DNA of 64,000 bases from an uncultured Myxococcales bacterium. Its GTDB lineage: Bacteria > Myxococcota_A > UBA9042. The stretch is taken from assembly GCA_903929795.1 (NCBI GenBank), contig CAIYWC010000134.1, forward strand, positions 1 to 64,000. Direction: 5' to 3'. The translations under genes were made by a program, and so were the position numbers. The notes below the pieces were generated by a model. It saw only the letters and a program-made list of their open reading frames with translations. It was not told where the DNA came from and ran no database searches. Below, one piece after another: positions 25,296 through 33,818 of the stretch; positions within the stretch are counted from its first letter, which is position 1; each line of letters opens with the position of its first letter.

Positions 25296-25883
25296 TTATG
25301 CTTGACATGAGCTGGGATCGTGGGCGCGCAGTTTCGTTGCAGCCGGTGGCCCAACCGGACGGCCGCGTTCCAGCGCGTAAAACAGCCACAGCACGAGCTC
25401 CGCCAGAATCAGCAGCACGAGCCAGGGCTGAACGCCCAGCGCATCGGCGATGGTCACCGGCCCCAAATTGCCCAGCGCCTGCAGGCGCGGCATCACGGCT
25501 GGATACAGCCAGCCAAACACAAGCGCACCGGCGAAGAGGCCCAAAAAACCGGGCACGAGGTAGTCGATTCGGCCCTCGCCCGCGCCCGCCGCGACCGTGC
25601 CTGGACAAAAGCCCGAGAGCGCCATCCCGACGCCGAACACGACGCCGCCAAGTAGTACGCCCCAGACGTACGTCGTCGGCAGCGCGAACGTGCCCGCCAG
25701 CCCCAGCGCCGCCAGCACCCGCAGCGCAAGCGCGCCCACGACCAGCGCGCTGAGCATGAACTGGATGACGGCCAGGTCGCGCAGCCGGTAGACGTTGACG
25801 ATCCGGTCGTAGCGCGACAGCCCGGCGCGCTGCAGCAGCCAGCCAAAGCAAAAACCGATCGCCAGCGGCTTCAGGACTTCCAT
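25296..25883 (-). CDS. YeeE/YedE-family membrane protein, second subunit
   Basis: 195 residues with about five hydrophobic segments. The signature GMALSGFCPGTVAAGAGEG, with a conserved Cys in a membrane re-entrant segment, marks the YeeE/YedE (TsuA-type) family that moves thiosulfate or other sulfur species. GGAGGCG six bases before ATG 25883 lies inside the preceding gene, whose stop is at 25871, so the two overlap by 13 bases. Each gene is half the size of full-length YeeE, so the pair probably forms one channel. Confidence 0.8.
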   Translation of the reverse strand: MEVLKPLAIGFCFGWLLQRAGLSRYDRIVNVYRLRDLAVIQFMLSALVVGALALRVLAALGLAGTFALPTTYVWGVLLGGVVFGVGMALSGFCPGTVAAGAGEGRIDYLVPGFLGLFAGALVFGWLYPAVMPRLQALGNLGPVTIADALGVQPWLVLLILAELVLWLFYALERGRPVGPPAATKLRAHDPSSCQA

Positions 25884-26392
25884 GGGCGCCTCCGGTAGAT
25901 CAGCCATGCCGTCGGAATTCCACCGGCGAACATCCCGAACATAAAGAGAAATGCTGCAGGAACGAGCGCGGCGCCTCCGGAGACGGCCAAGCTGGCGGTG
26001 CAGCCTCCGGCGATGCCGCCGGCGATCTCCGTGAGCATGCTGCCGAGGAAGGCGAGGGCGAAGCGGACGGCGACGCGCGGGCCAAAGACATCTTGCCACT
26101 GGCGGTCGGGCATCAGGCGCAGGCGAAACGTGCCGGAAAGTCGCGCCGAGACGAACGCGCCACCGATGCCGCCGAGCAGCACGAAGACGTCCCAGCCGAT
26201 GCCGGCGGGGACGACGCGCGTCCAGAACAGGCTGTCGGGGATCAGCCAGCGGCCGACGTAGCCGGAGAGCTGCAACCACGCGCCCGCGCCGCTCAGCCGG
26301 TGGCCAAACAGCGCCATGCTGACCGCGACGACCAAGCCCAAGCCAGCGCCGGCGAGGCAGGGTGACCAGGCGGGGCGCTTCAGCGGATTCAT
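25871..26392 (-). CDS. YeeE/YedE-family membrane protein, first subunit
   Basis: 173 residues with four or five hydrophobic segments. EIAGGIAGGCTASLAVSGGA carries the conserved Cys of the family. GGAGG upstream of ATG 26392 sets the start. Its ATG overlaps the TGA of the cytochrome gene (ATGA), and its end overlaps the next half-size YeeE gene, so all three are coupled. Import of a reduced sulfur compound and electron transfer to or from a haem protein is a reasonable joint role, inferred only from context. Confidence 0.8.
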   Translation of the reverse strand: MNPLKRPAWSPCLAGAGLGLVVAVSMALFGHRLSGAGAWLQLSGYVGRWLIPDSLFWTRVVPAGIGWDVFVLLGGIGGAFVSARLSGTFRLRLMPDRQWQDVFGPRVAVRFALAFLGSMLTEIAGGIAGGCTASLAVSGGAALVPAAFLFMFGMFAGGIPTAWLIYRRRPWKS

Positions 26393-26937
26393 GGCTTGGC
26401 CTCCAGTGCGCGACGACGGCGTTCCGTGCGCCACACGTACGCGCCGCCCGCGACGGCAAGGGCAACGGCGACCGCGGCCGCCGTGGCGTTGTGGTCAGGC
26501 TTTGCCGGTGGCGGGCGCTGCGCTGCGCGTGGCTTCGGGCGCCCGGACGCGTACGGAGCGACGGGCTGGCCGGCTGGCTGGGCCACGGCCCTGGGGCGCG
26601 CTGTGCGGCGGTACCCATCGGCCAACGCGGTTGCCTTGGCGCCATGGCACATTTGTGCGCCACAACCGATGGTGAAATCGCCAAGCGGGTCGACCAGCGT
26701 CTGATGCGCCGCTGTGCTGTCCGTCGCCGTTCGTTCGCCGCCGTGGCATTCGGCGCAGAAATCGCCGAACGCGTGGTCCCGGTGCCATGGGCGACCGTCA
26801 GCGAGGACCGGCGCCTGCTGGTCGATCTCATGGCATTGCCGACAGCCGGAAACGGTAGCGCCGCATTGGCCGTGCGCGGACGCCTCGAAACCGGCGACCA
26901 GCAACGCGAACCCGAGACTGACGATCCGGCGGTGCAT
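26389..26937 (-). CDS. membrane-anchored multihaem c-type cytochrome
   Basis: 182 residues. A signal peptide (IVSLGFALLVAGFEASA) is followed by haem motifs CRQCH (residues 32-36) and CAECH (61-65) and a third, CGAQMCH (92-98), which has four residues between the Cys, as in some c3-type haems. A Pro-rich spacer leads to a C-terminal membrane helix (AAAVAVALAVAGGAYVW). It probably sits in the periplasm tied to the inner membrane. First gene of the cytochrome-YeeE-YeeE operon. The start at 26937 gives the signal peptide. Confidence 0.8.
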   Translation of the reverse strand: MHRRIVSLGFALLVAGFEASAHGQCGATVSGCRQCHEIDQQAPVLADGRPWHRDHAFGDFCAECHGGERTATDSTAAHQTLVDPLGDFTIGCGAQMCHGAKATALADGYRRTARPRAVAQPAGQPVAPYASGRPKPRAAQRPPPAKPDHNATAAAVAVALAVAGGAYVWRTERRRRALEAKP

Positions 26938-27027
26938 GAGCAAACCACCCGGCCACGCTTGCGCGCGCCGACATCGAACCTGCGGCCAGCCGCGCATCCA
27001 CACGACGCGACAGCCCACCGCGCTGGC

Positions 27028-27055
27028 AAGATAGCCGCCGTCGGAGGTCCGTCAA
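27028..27055 (-). promoter_or_regulatory. promoter for the cytochrome/YeeE operon
   Basis: TTGACG (27055-27050), 16-base spacer, TATCTT (27033-27028). It is back to back with the glycosyltransferase promoter in the 256-base divergent region. Confidence 0.5.
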
Positions 27056-27080
27056 CCGCACGCGCGGCCTCTGAAAAAGG

Positions 27081-27109
27081 TTGACACGCCGCGGCTGGCG
27101 ACATACCTA
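27081..27109 (+). promoter_or_regulatory. promoter for the GT2 gene
   Basis: TTGACA (27081-27086), 17-base spacer, TACCTA (27104-27109). The same -35, spacing and -10 occur before the clp gene at 33717. Confidence 0.55.
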
Positions 27110-27193
27110 CCGGTCTGCCTCGATCCGCCACGCCGGCGACCCGTTGCGCGCCCGGCAGTGCTCCGCCCCTTCCGACCGAGGACGCGCTGAACG

Positions 27194-27868
27194 ATGCACT
27201 TGGACCTGAAGCTAAGCGTCGTGATCCCGTGCTTCAATGAAGAATCCGGCGTCCGGGAAATCCTGGAGCGCATGCCGGCGATCGTCGACGAGGTCATCGT
27301 CGTGGACAACAACTCGACCGACCGCACCGCGGAAGTGGCGACGGCCCTGGGCGCGCGCGTCGTTGCGGAATCGCGGCCCGGCTATGGCGCGGCGTACAAG
27401 GCGGGGCTCGCAGCGGCGACCGGCGACGTGATCATTACGATGGACGGCGACGCGACGTATCCGCCAGAAGAAATCGGCCGGCTGGTCGCGGAACTGCTGG
27501 AAAAACAGTGGGATTTCCTGTCCGCGGCGCGCTTTCCGCTGCACAATGCCCGCGCGATGGGCGTGACCAACCAGGTCGGCAACCACGTCCTGACAGCGGT
27601 GACGCAGGTGCTGTTTTTGCTGCCGATTCGCGACAGCCAGTCCGGCATGTGGGTCTTTCGCCGCGAGCTGCTGGCGCGGCTGCAGCTGTCCGCGGACGGC
27701 ATGGCGTTCAGCCAGGAAATCAAGCTGGAGGCGATTCTGTGCAAAGCGCGCTTTGGCGAGTCCCACGTCGGCTACGGCGAGCGGCTCGGCGAGGTGAAGC
27801 TGCAGCGCTGGCGCGACGGCTGGCTGAACCTGACGCACCTCGTGGCCAGGCGCCTGGGGCGGCGGTAG
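27194..27868 (+). CDS. family-2 glycosyltransferase (dolichyl-phosphate mannose synthase-like)
   Basis: 224 residues, one GT-A domain without the C-terminal membrane helices of larger members. LSVVIPCFNEESGV opens the nucleotide-binding fold, DEVIVVDNNSTDRT follows, and ITMDGDATYPPEE carries the metal-binding DxD. Such enzymes load a sugar, often mannose or glucose, onto a polyprenyl phosphate. The next gene encodes a polytopic membrane protein that could use that donor. GAGGA is 12 bases before the ATG, a long spacing, but no other start gives the family N-terminus. Confidence 0.85.
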   Translation: MHLDLKLSVVIPCFNEESGVREILERMPAIVDEVIVVDNNSTDRTAEVATALGARVVAESRPGYGAAYKAGLAAATGDVIITMDGDATYPPEEIGRLVAELLEKQWDFLSAARFPLHNARAMGVTNQVGNHVLTAVTQVLFLLPIRDSQSGMWVFRRELLARLQLSADGMAFSQEIKLEAILCKARFGESHVGYGERLGEVKLQRWRDGWLNLTHLVARRLGRR

Positions 27869-27939
27869 CGGCGCTTGACCCCCTTTTCGCCGCTGGTCAC
27901 ACTCGGCGGTCTGTCGGGCGGCTGGCGGTGGGGTGCAAT

Positions 27940-30216
27940 GTGGCGCGGAATCGGCGGTGGACGGTGTGCGGCACGCTGCTGGCGGTCGCGCTGCTGGGGT
28001 TGCCGGGCGCGGACGCCTTCGCGACCTGGATCGTGCCGCCGGCGCAGGAGGCTGCCATCTTGCGCCTCGCCGAGCCGTGGCAAATGGACGCGGAGGTCGT
28101 GCCCGGCGTGACGTGGCGCGCGGTCGCTATCCGCCAGGACGCGCTGGTTTTTGGCCTCGTGGAAGCGGGTGCGCCGCCGATCGAAGTCGCCGTGACCTGG
28201 GAGCCCGGCCAGCGGCAGCAGCCCCACGTGGCGGTCGCGGTCCAAGCGCCCAAGGGCGGGTCCCAGCGGCTGCGCGATGCCGCAGAGACCCTGCGCGCCC
28301 GTTTGCAGCTGCGCGCGCCGACCGTGCTGCCGCGCGACGTGCTGCGGTGGGTGGAGCCCGAAGTACGGCCCATGGGCACGCCCAGCCAATTGACTTTTCA
28401 GCGTTTTTCCTTGACCGAGTGCGTCGACGCCGCGCGCCCTCCGCCCGTCTGGCTGACCGGCGCGGCCGTGGCGTGTGCGCTCTGCGCGGCGTGGGCGCTG
28501 CGGCGGCGGATGCGGCCCTCGGCGGTTGCGCTGGTGGCGGTGACGCTGGTCGGGCTGCCGGCGTGGCTCTGGCAGTACCTGGCGCCGGCTACGACTGGAG
28601 GAATTCCTGAGCAGATTCACGAGTATACGCGCCGCGAATTTCTCGCGCTCTCCGTGCTGTTGGCGGTCGTCGGGCTGGGCTGGCTGGGGCTCATCGTCCG
28701 CGGCCTCCGCGCGCTGCGGGGCGTGCGGGCGTCGCGCGCCCACGTCCGCGTGGCGCTGGCGAGTGTCGGCGTCGGGCTGGTGTCGGCGGCGATTCGCTAT
28801 GGCTTGACCGATCTGAACCTGCTGTCCGATGGCGCCGCCGGATACGGAAGATTGCTAGTTTATTTCAGCGGTTATGGCGCAGATCACGTCCTGCTATACT
28901 ACCTCTTGCCCGACCGCGTGAGCGGCGACATGACTGCACATATGGCGGGCATCCGCGCGCTGTCGACGCTCGCGCCGCCGCTGCTCGTCGTGGCGGCGTA
29001 CCGGCTCGGCATGGGCACGCTGGGCGCGGGGCTGGCGGGCCTCACGCTGGCGGTCTGGCCGCTGCACGCCGCGATTTCCGCCAGCGACGTGCTGCAGGGC
29101 CCGGTCCTGACGCTCGTCGCGCTGGGCGTCGTGCAGCTCCGGAGCACCGCGGACGCGCAGCAGTTTCTCGGTTTTTTGACGCTGGGTTTTGCCGTCTGGG
29201 CTCGGCCGGAGCTGGCGCTGACGCTGCTGCCGTTTGCCGCGGTCGCCTGGATCGCGCCGCGCCGGCGGAGGGGTCACTGGCCGGTGCTCGCGGGCACGCT
29301 GGCGCTGTTGGCGATTCTGGTAATTCGCTGGAACTCCATGCAATTGATGGGCTTGTTCAGCCGATCGACGCTTGGGATCGGCGCAATGCTCAGTCACCTT
29401 TCGCATTCGCCGTGGGCCGACTCCGCGCTTCTGCCGTGGTTCGTGGCGCTCGGCGGGCTGGCTGCGCCGCTGGCGTGGCGGCGTCAACGGGGCGTGCTGG
29501 GGGTGGCGGTTCTGGGCGCCTGCGTCGCGCTGGGGTTGGCTGCGGCGCGGAGCAACCCCGCATCTCCGCTGGAGTTTTGCCGATTCGCAATGCCGGCGGT
29601 TCCCTGGCTGTCCGTGCTGGCGGCGCTGGGCTGGACGGCGCTGGCCAATCGCCTTCCGCCGGCGACGCGCGCCCCCGCGGTGGCGCTGCTGGCGGTGGGG
29701 CTGCTCGCGCTGCCGATTGCGCTGCACGGCTACCTGGGCCGCCACTACGATTCCACCGCCGAGGAGCCGCTGCTGCGCCAGGCGGTCTCCGGGCTGCCGG
29801 CGGGCACGACGCTGGTGGTGCCCGGTGAGGCGCGCGACGACGGCCTGGACCCGTGTCTGCGCTACGCTACGGTGCTGGCGCACCTGGCCGCGACGGGACA
29901 GGCCAAGCCGCTGCAAGTAGTCTGTGCGCAAGCGCTTTTGGACGGCAAGCTACCGTCGGGCCCGGGACCCTCGTATTGGTTTCACGGCACCGATTGCATG
30001 CTCGCCGTCTCGGGCAAGCCTCTGGATCGCTTGGGGAATTGTGCCGCCATCGAAGCGAAGTTCGCCCGGCAGCGCGTTTGGCAGGCGCCGCTGGAGCTGT
30101 GGAATCGCCGGAGCGTGACTTCGCACGCCGACCCGGGCCCGCCAAACCACCAGCCTGCGGCGTTGCTGTTCCTCGACGTGCTGCAGCCCCAGCGGTCAGA
30201 TGCCGCGGCGCGCTGA
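27940..30216 (+). CDS. polytopic membrane protein, possible GT-C-type glycosyltransferase
   Basis: 758 residues. A signal-like N-terminus (WTVCGTLLAVALLGLPG) precedes a 140-residue beta-rich extracytoplasmic part, then about ten hydrophobic segments (residues 165-620) and a soluble C-terminal domain. The layout and the pairing with a Dpm1-like gene resemble GT-C enzymes that transfer sugars from polyprenyl-phosphate donors, but the usual acidic motif in the first loop is not obvious, so this remains inference. GTG 27940 was chosen for GGTGGGG six bases upstream. A later GTG at 27964 is possible. Confidence 0.6.
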   Translation: MARNRRWTVCGTLLAVALLGLPGADAFATWIVPPAQEAAILRLAEPWQMDAEVVPGVTWRAVAIRQDALVFGLVEAGAPPIEVAVTWEPGQRQQPHVAVAVQAPKGGSQRLRDAAETLRARLQLRAPTVLPRDVLRWVEPEVRPMGTPSQLTFQRFSLTECVDAARPPPVWLTGAAVACALCAAWALRRRMRPSAVALVAVTLVGLPAWLWQYLAPATTGGIPEQIHEYTRREFLALSVLLAVVGLGWLGLIVRGLRALRGVRASRAHVRVALASVGVGLVSAAIRYGLTDLNLLSDGAAGYGRLLVYFSGYGADHVLLYYLLPDRVSGDMTAHMAGIRALSTLAPPLLVVAAYRLGMGTLGAGLAGLTLAVWPLHAAISASDVLQGPVLTLVALGVVQLRSTADAQQFLGFLTLGFAVWARPELALTLLPFAAVAWIAPRRRRGHWPVLAGTLALLAILVIRWNSMQLMGLFSRSTLGIGAMLSHLSHSPWADSALLPWFVALGGLAAPLAWRRQRGVLGVAVLGACVALGLAAARSNPASPLEFCRFAMPAVPWLSVLAALGWTALANRLPPATRAPAVALLAVGLLALPIALHGYLGRHYDSTAEEPLLRQAVSGLPAGTTLVVPGEARDDGLDPCLRYATVLAHLAATGQAKPLQVVCAQALLDGKLPSGPGPSYWFHGTDCMLAVSGKPLDRLGNCAAIEAKFARQRVWQAPLELWNRRSVTSHADPGPPNHQPAALLFLDVLQPQRSDAAAR

Positions 30217-30247
30217 GCCTGGCGTGAGCAGCCGCAGAATTCCCATT

Positions 30248-31414
30248 TCAGGGCGCGGTGTTGGCGGCGCGTACCTTGCCGACTGACGCGCAAGCCGTCG
30301 CCGCCGCTGGCGAGACCGTTGCACCCAGGACCGCGGCGCCGCTCGCCGTGTTCACGCGGATCCAGCCGGCACCGCCGCCTCCGCCGCCTGCGTTCAGCCC
30401 GCCCGGGACTGTTCCGGCTGAACCGGCACTCGCGGCCGCCGCCGCGCCCGTGCCGCCCGCGCCGTCCGAACTGCCTGCCGCACCGCCCGCCGCCGGCGTC
30501 GCGTTGGCCGTCGCATCCGCGCCGCCGGTCCCGGAATAGTCGCCGCCGCCGCCGCCGCCGTTGGCAGCCAAGGTGCCCGCAAGTGCGACGTCCGTGGCTT
30601 CCAAAAGGATCCCGCCGCCGCTGCCGCCGCCGCCTGCGTTCTGGTTCGCAGCGATGCCGCCGATGGGCCCGCCCTGGCCGCCGACCGAGATCGCGCCGCT
30701 GCTGGCAATCGTCAGCGTGCCCGCTGCGGAGATCTGGATCGCGCCGCCGCCCGCGCCGCTGCCGACGCTGCCGCCGCCACCGGATGAGCCGCCCTTGAGC
30801 GGTCGCAGGTCTGCCGCGCCGGCGCTGGTGCCCGCCAGCGTTTGGCCGCCGCCGAGACCGCCGATGCCGCAAAAAGTGCCGCCGGAACCGCCGACCGCTG
30901 CCGTGGCCACCGCCGCGGTGCCGCCGCTTGGACCGGATCCGGCGCTGTTGCTTTGTGCGCCGACTGCGCCGCCGGGGCCGACGTTAAGGCTGGCGGAATG
31001 GCCATCGAACGCGCCGGCCAGTGTCACGTCGCCCAGCGAGACGACGATGAGCGGCACGGCGCCGGTGACCCGAACCGTTGCGCTGGCTGCGACCTGCAAC
31101 GACGCCACGACGATGAGGTTGACTGTCGTGCCGTCCGCTTGCGCCACAACCGCGATTGGGCTGGCAAAGCAGTCCTGGATCGGCGCCGTCTTGTCGGTCT
31201 TGACCACGCAGTCGCTGGAGATGGACTCCGCCGCTGCAGCCGCACGCTGGGCGTTGATGTCGGCCGACGCGATGTTGGAGGGCTGAAAGGGCAGCGCGCT
31301 GGCGGCCGCGTCGGTCGAGCCGGCATCACCCGCTGCACTGGCGGTTGTGCCACAGCCCGCAACCAAAGCGGCGGCGGGCAAAAATCGAAGCAGTGAACAG
31401 TGTGTGGTTGCCAT
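30248..31414 (-). CDS. glycine-rich lipoprotein
   Basis: 388 residues. AGGAG eight bases before ATG 31414; lipobox ALVAGC near residue 20. The mature part has one Cys pair region (residues 65-80) and then strands interrupted by long Gly/Ala/Ser runs (residues 140-360), ending near GGGGGGAGWIRVNT. Gly-rich beta-helix-like surface proteins of this sort are common in myxobacteria-like genomes. The strong Gly/Ala bias makes any homology weak. It converges with the membrane-protein gene 31 bases away. Confidence 0.65.
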   Translation of the reverse strand: MATTHCSLLRFLPAAALVAGCGTTASAAGDAGSTDAAASALPFQPSNIASADINAQRAAAAAESISSDCVVKTDKTAPIQDCFASPIAVVAQADGTTVNLIVVASLQVAASATVRVTGAVPLIVVSLGDVTLAGAFDGHSASLNVGPGGAVGAQSNSAGSGPSGGTAAVATAAVGGSGGTFCGIGGLGGGQTLAGTSAGAADLRPLKGGSSGGGGSVGSGAGGGAIQISAAGTLTIASSGAISVGGQGGPIGGIAANQNAGGGGSGGGILLEATDVALAGTLAANGGGGGGDYSGTGGADATANATPAAGGAAGSSDGAGGTGAAAAASAGSAGTVPGGLNAGGGGGGAGWIRVNTASGAAVLGATVSPAAATACASVGKVRAANTAP

Positions 31415-31860
31415 GGGCGGTCTCCTGCGGGCGGATTGTGGGATAGCAAGCACAGGAGCGCCGCGCCCGATCGCGCCTCCAGTCAAACGACACGCGCGTG
31501 GCGCATCTCGGCGCAGTGTGACCCTTCCAGTGGGTGCGTCAACCGGTCGGCGCGCTGCTGCTGACGCGGCCTTGCTCGACGAACGCGTCCACAAGCGTTC
31601 GCGCAATTCCGCCCCTGAATCTGCGAAATTCCGCCAGAAATGTGTGATCTTCCGGATCGCGCGGCACAGGTCGCCGTCGCTGGGGAATTGGCCCCACTGA
31701 ACCGGGAAATATCCCCGACGGCTGGCGCAAGCGGCAACCGCGACCCGGGATCCACCGCAATTTCAAGGCAAAAATAAGATTGTCAACTTGGCACGGGATT
31801 TGTTTCCGGCTGTGACGGGGCGTTCTGAGACGTCACTCTGCACATCCGGGAGAAACCGCC
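31415..31860. other. divergent intergenic region before the guanylyltransferase gene
   Basis: 446 bases with no supported gene. On the minus strand TTGACA occurs near 31788 with a weak AAATTG 17 bases on, 370 bases before the lipoprotein gene. On the plus strand a sigma-54-like element lies at 31788-31804. An A+T-richer tract at 31760-31800 marks the likely promoter region. Confidence 0.4.
31788..31804 (+). promoter_or_regulatory. weak sigma-54-like -24/-12 element
   Basis: TTGGCACGGGATTTGTT: the -24 part (TGGCAC) is good, the -12 part has GT instead of GC at the expected ten-base spacing. It lies 57 bases before ATG 31861. Confidence 0.25.
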
Positions 31861-32826
31861 ATGCCATCCGCTGCTCCATCGCCGACGCCGCAACCCATTT
31901 GGTCCCTGGTCCTCGCGGGTGGCGAGGGCACGCGGCTGCACGCGCGCACGCGGCGCCACGACGGCGTCGCGGTGCCCAAGCAGTTCTTCCCGTTGCTCGA
32001 AGGTGCGCAGACCCCGCTGGAGAGCACGCTCGCGCGATTGGCGCCGCTGACACCGGCCCGCAACACCGTGGTCGTCGTGTCCGAGCACCACCGGCCGTAC
32101 TGGGCGCCGCTCGTGCGGGCGCGCGTGGCGGACCATTGGCTCATCCAGCCGCATTCGCGCGGCACGGGGCTCGCGGCGCTGCTCGGGCTGCTGCACATCC
32201 AGGCGGAAAATCCGGACGCGCTGGTGGTCATCACGCCCGCCGATCACGGAATTCGCCGGCCTGACCACTGGAATCGAGCGCTGGCGCGGGCGACGACCTG
32301 GGCGGCGGCGGGCCGTGCGACGCTGATCGGCGTGCCGGGCGACACGCTGGACGACGCGTACGGGTGGATCGTGCCGACGGAGCCGTTTGGGTCAGACATC
32401 GCGCAAGTGGGGACTTTTGTGGAGAAACCGGAGCCCATGATCGCCCGGGCCTTGCGCGAGTCCGGCGCGCTGGTCAGCACGTTTGTCGTGGCCGGCCGCG
32501 TCGCGGATCTGCTGGGGCTGTTCGAGTCAGCGGTGCCATGGCTGCTCGCGCTCGCGCGGACCCAATTCGTCGGGCCGTACACGTGGCTGCCTCGGCGGAT
32601 CGCCCAGTTCCTGGAGCACATTCCCGCGGTCGATTTCTCGGCGGACGTGCTGGCGAACGTGCCGCGGCGGCTGCTCGTGCTGCGCGCAGCGGAATGCGGC
32701 TGGTCGGACCTGGGCACGCCCGAGCGGCTGGATGAGCACCTCCAAAACGACCGCGAGTGCTCGCACGCGCGTTCGGTAAACGCCGGGCTCGACTGGTTGG
32801 GGCGCGATGCCCTGCAGCCGGCTTGA
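31861..32826 (+). CDS. mannose-1-phosphate guanylyltransferase-like nucleotidyltransferase
   Basis: 321 residues. The pyrophosphorylase signature is SLVLAGGEGTRLHARTRR with a lysine in VPKQF (residues 15-42); VVITPADHGI holds the metal-binding Asp, and VGTFVEKPEP the sugar-phosphate loop. ManC/GMP enzymes make GDP-mannose from GTP and mannose-1-phosphate. The canonical PQF lysine region is VAVPKQFF, consistent with mannose specificity. GGGAG with nine-base spacing precedes the ATG. It would supply donor for mannosyltransferases such as the GT2 gene upstream. Confidence 0.8.
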   Translation: MPSAAPSPTPQPIWSLVLAGGEGTRLHARTRRHDGVAVPKQFFPLLEGAQTPLESTLARLAPLTPARNTVVVVSEHHRPYWAPLVRARVADHWLIQPHSRGTGLAALLGLLHIQAENPDALVVITPADHGIRRPDHWNRALARATTWAAAGRATLIGVPGDTLDDAYGWIVPTEPFGSDIAQVGTFVEKPEPMIARALRESGALVSTFVVAGRVADLLGLFESAVPWLLALARTQFVGPYTWLPRRIAQFLEHIPAVDFSADVLANVPRRLLVLRAAECGWSDLGTPERLDEHLQNDRECSHARSVNAGLDWLGRDALQPA

Positions 32827-32911
32827 GCTTGCGGTGGCGCTTCGCGGGGTTGGAGCAGCGTTGCGGATGAACGACCACGACCGGAGCCAGTCCGGTGAAA
32901 GGAGAAGCGCC

Positions 32912-33661
32912 GTGCAAGCAAACTGGCCGGTTCCCGCCGAACCGAACACCTGCAAGCTGTCGGCGGCGCTTGGCCGGGCTGCCGCGCCGCGGGTGCTCGT
33001 GCTCTCCGATGACGCGCGGGCGCGGATTCAGCTGCGCGTCGGCCTGGCGGCGCATGGCTATCACGTGCTGGAAGCGTAGGATCCAGACCACGCGCTGGCG
33101 CTGGCCCTCGACCAGAAGCCGCTGATGATGCTCATGGAACTGCGCGACGGACTTCCCGGACAAATCCGCTTGACGCAAGGGCTGCGGGCGTGGACGTCGA
33201 TGCCGATTGTGGTCCTGTCCCCCAGCAGCCACGAGGACGACGTCGTGGCGTGCCTGGACGCGGGCGCGGACGACTATGTCGTGCGGCCGTTTGACTTGAA
33301 CGTACTGCTCGCCCGGCTGCGCCGGTGTATGCGCCGTTCGCTTGTGAGGCCGGATGAGCCTACGCGGCAGTTTGGCTCGCTGTGTGTCGATCTGGCGCGT
33401 CATCGCGTGACGCGCGATGGCGTCGCGCTTCACCTGACGCCGGTCGAGTACAAGCTCCTGCAGGTCCTGGCGTCCCACGCGGGGAGCATCGTGACCCACC
33501 AGCAGATTCTCAAGGAAGTGTGGGGATTGACGGCGCTGAAGCGCACCCACTACATCCGCGTGCAAGTCGCGGAGCTGCGCAAGAAGGTGGAGGCCGACCC
33601 GGCGCATCCGCGACACCTGCTGACGACGCCAACCGTCGGGTATCGACTGGTGCCGGCCTGA
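32912..33661 (+). pseudogene. KdpE-like response regulator interrupted by an in-frame TAG
   Basis: GTG 32912 with GGAG seven bases upstream starts a receiver domain (RVLVLSDDARARIQL), which meets TAG at 33077-33079 (codon 56). The same frame continues without shift through the rest of the receiver (VVLSPSSHEDDVV, GADDYVVRPFD) and a complete OmpR-type winged helix (LTPVEYKLLQVLASHAG, TPTVGYRLV) to 33661. The usual phospho-acceptor Asp position reads MMLMELRDG, with no LDL Asp, and the conserved Lys before PF is Arg. So the receiver looks degenerate apart from the nonsense codon. A shorter product from ATG 33125 or 33134 would still hold the DNA-binding domain. Confidence 0.7.
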
Positions 33662-33716
33662 CGCGGGCTTCGCGCCGGACGTGCGCGCCTCCGCAGCGCC
33701 GCATTGCCCAAAAAAG

Positions 33717-33745
33717 TTGACAGATAGTCGCCACCAGCATACCTA
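33717..33745 (+). promoter_or_regulatory. promoter for the clp gene
   Basis: TTGACA (33717-33722), 17-base spacer, TACCTA (33740-33745), 74 bases before ATG 33819. Confidence 0.55.
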
Positions 33746-33818
33746 TCCGCTGGCCCTCACTCCGCCATTTGGGCGGCCGCCGGGACCGCCTTCCCAGCCC
33801 ACGCGGACGTCCACGCCC

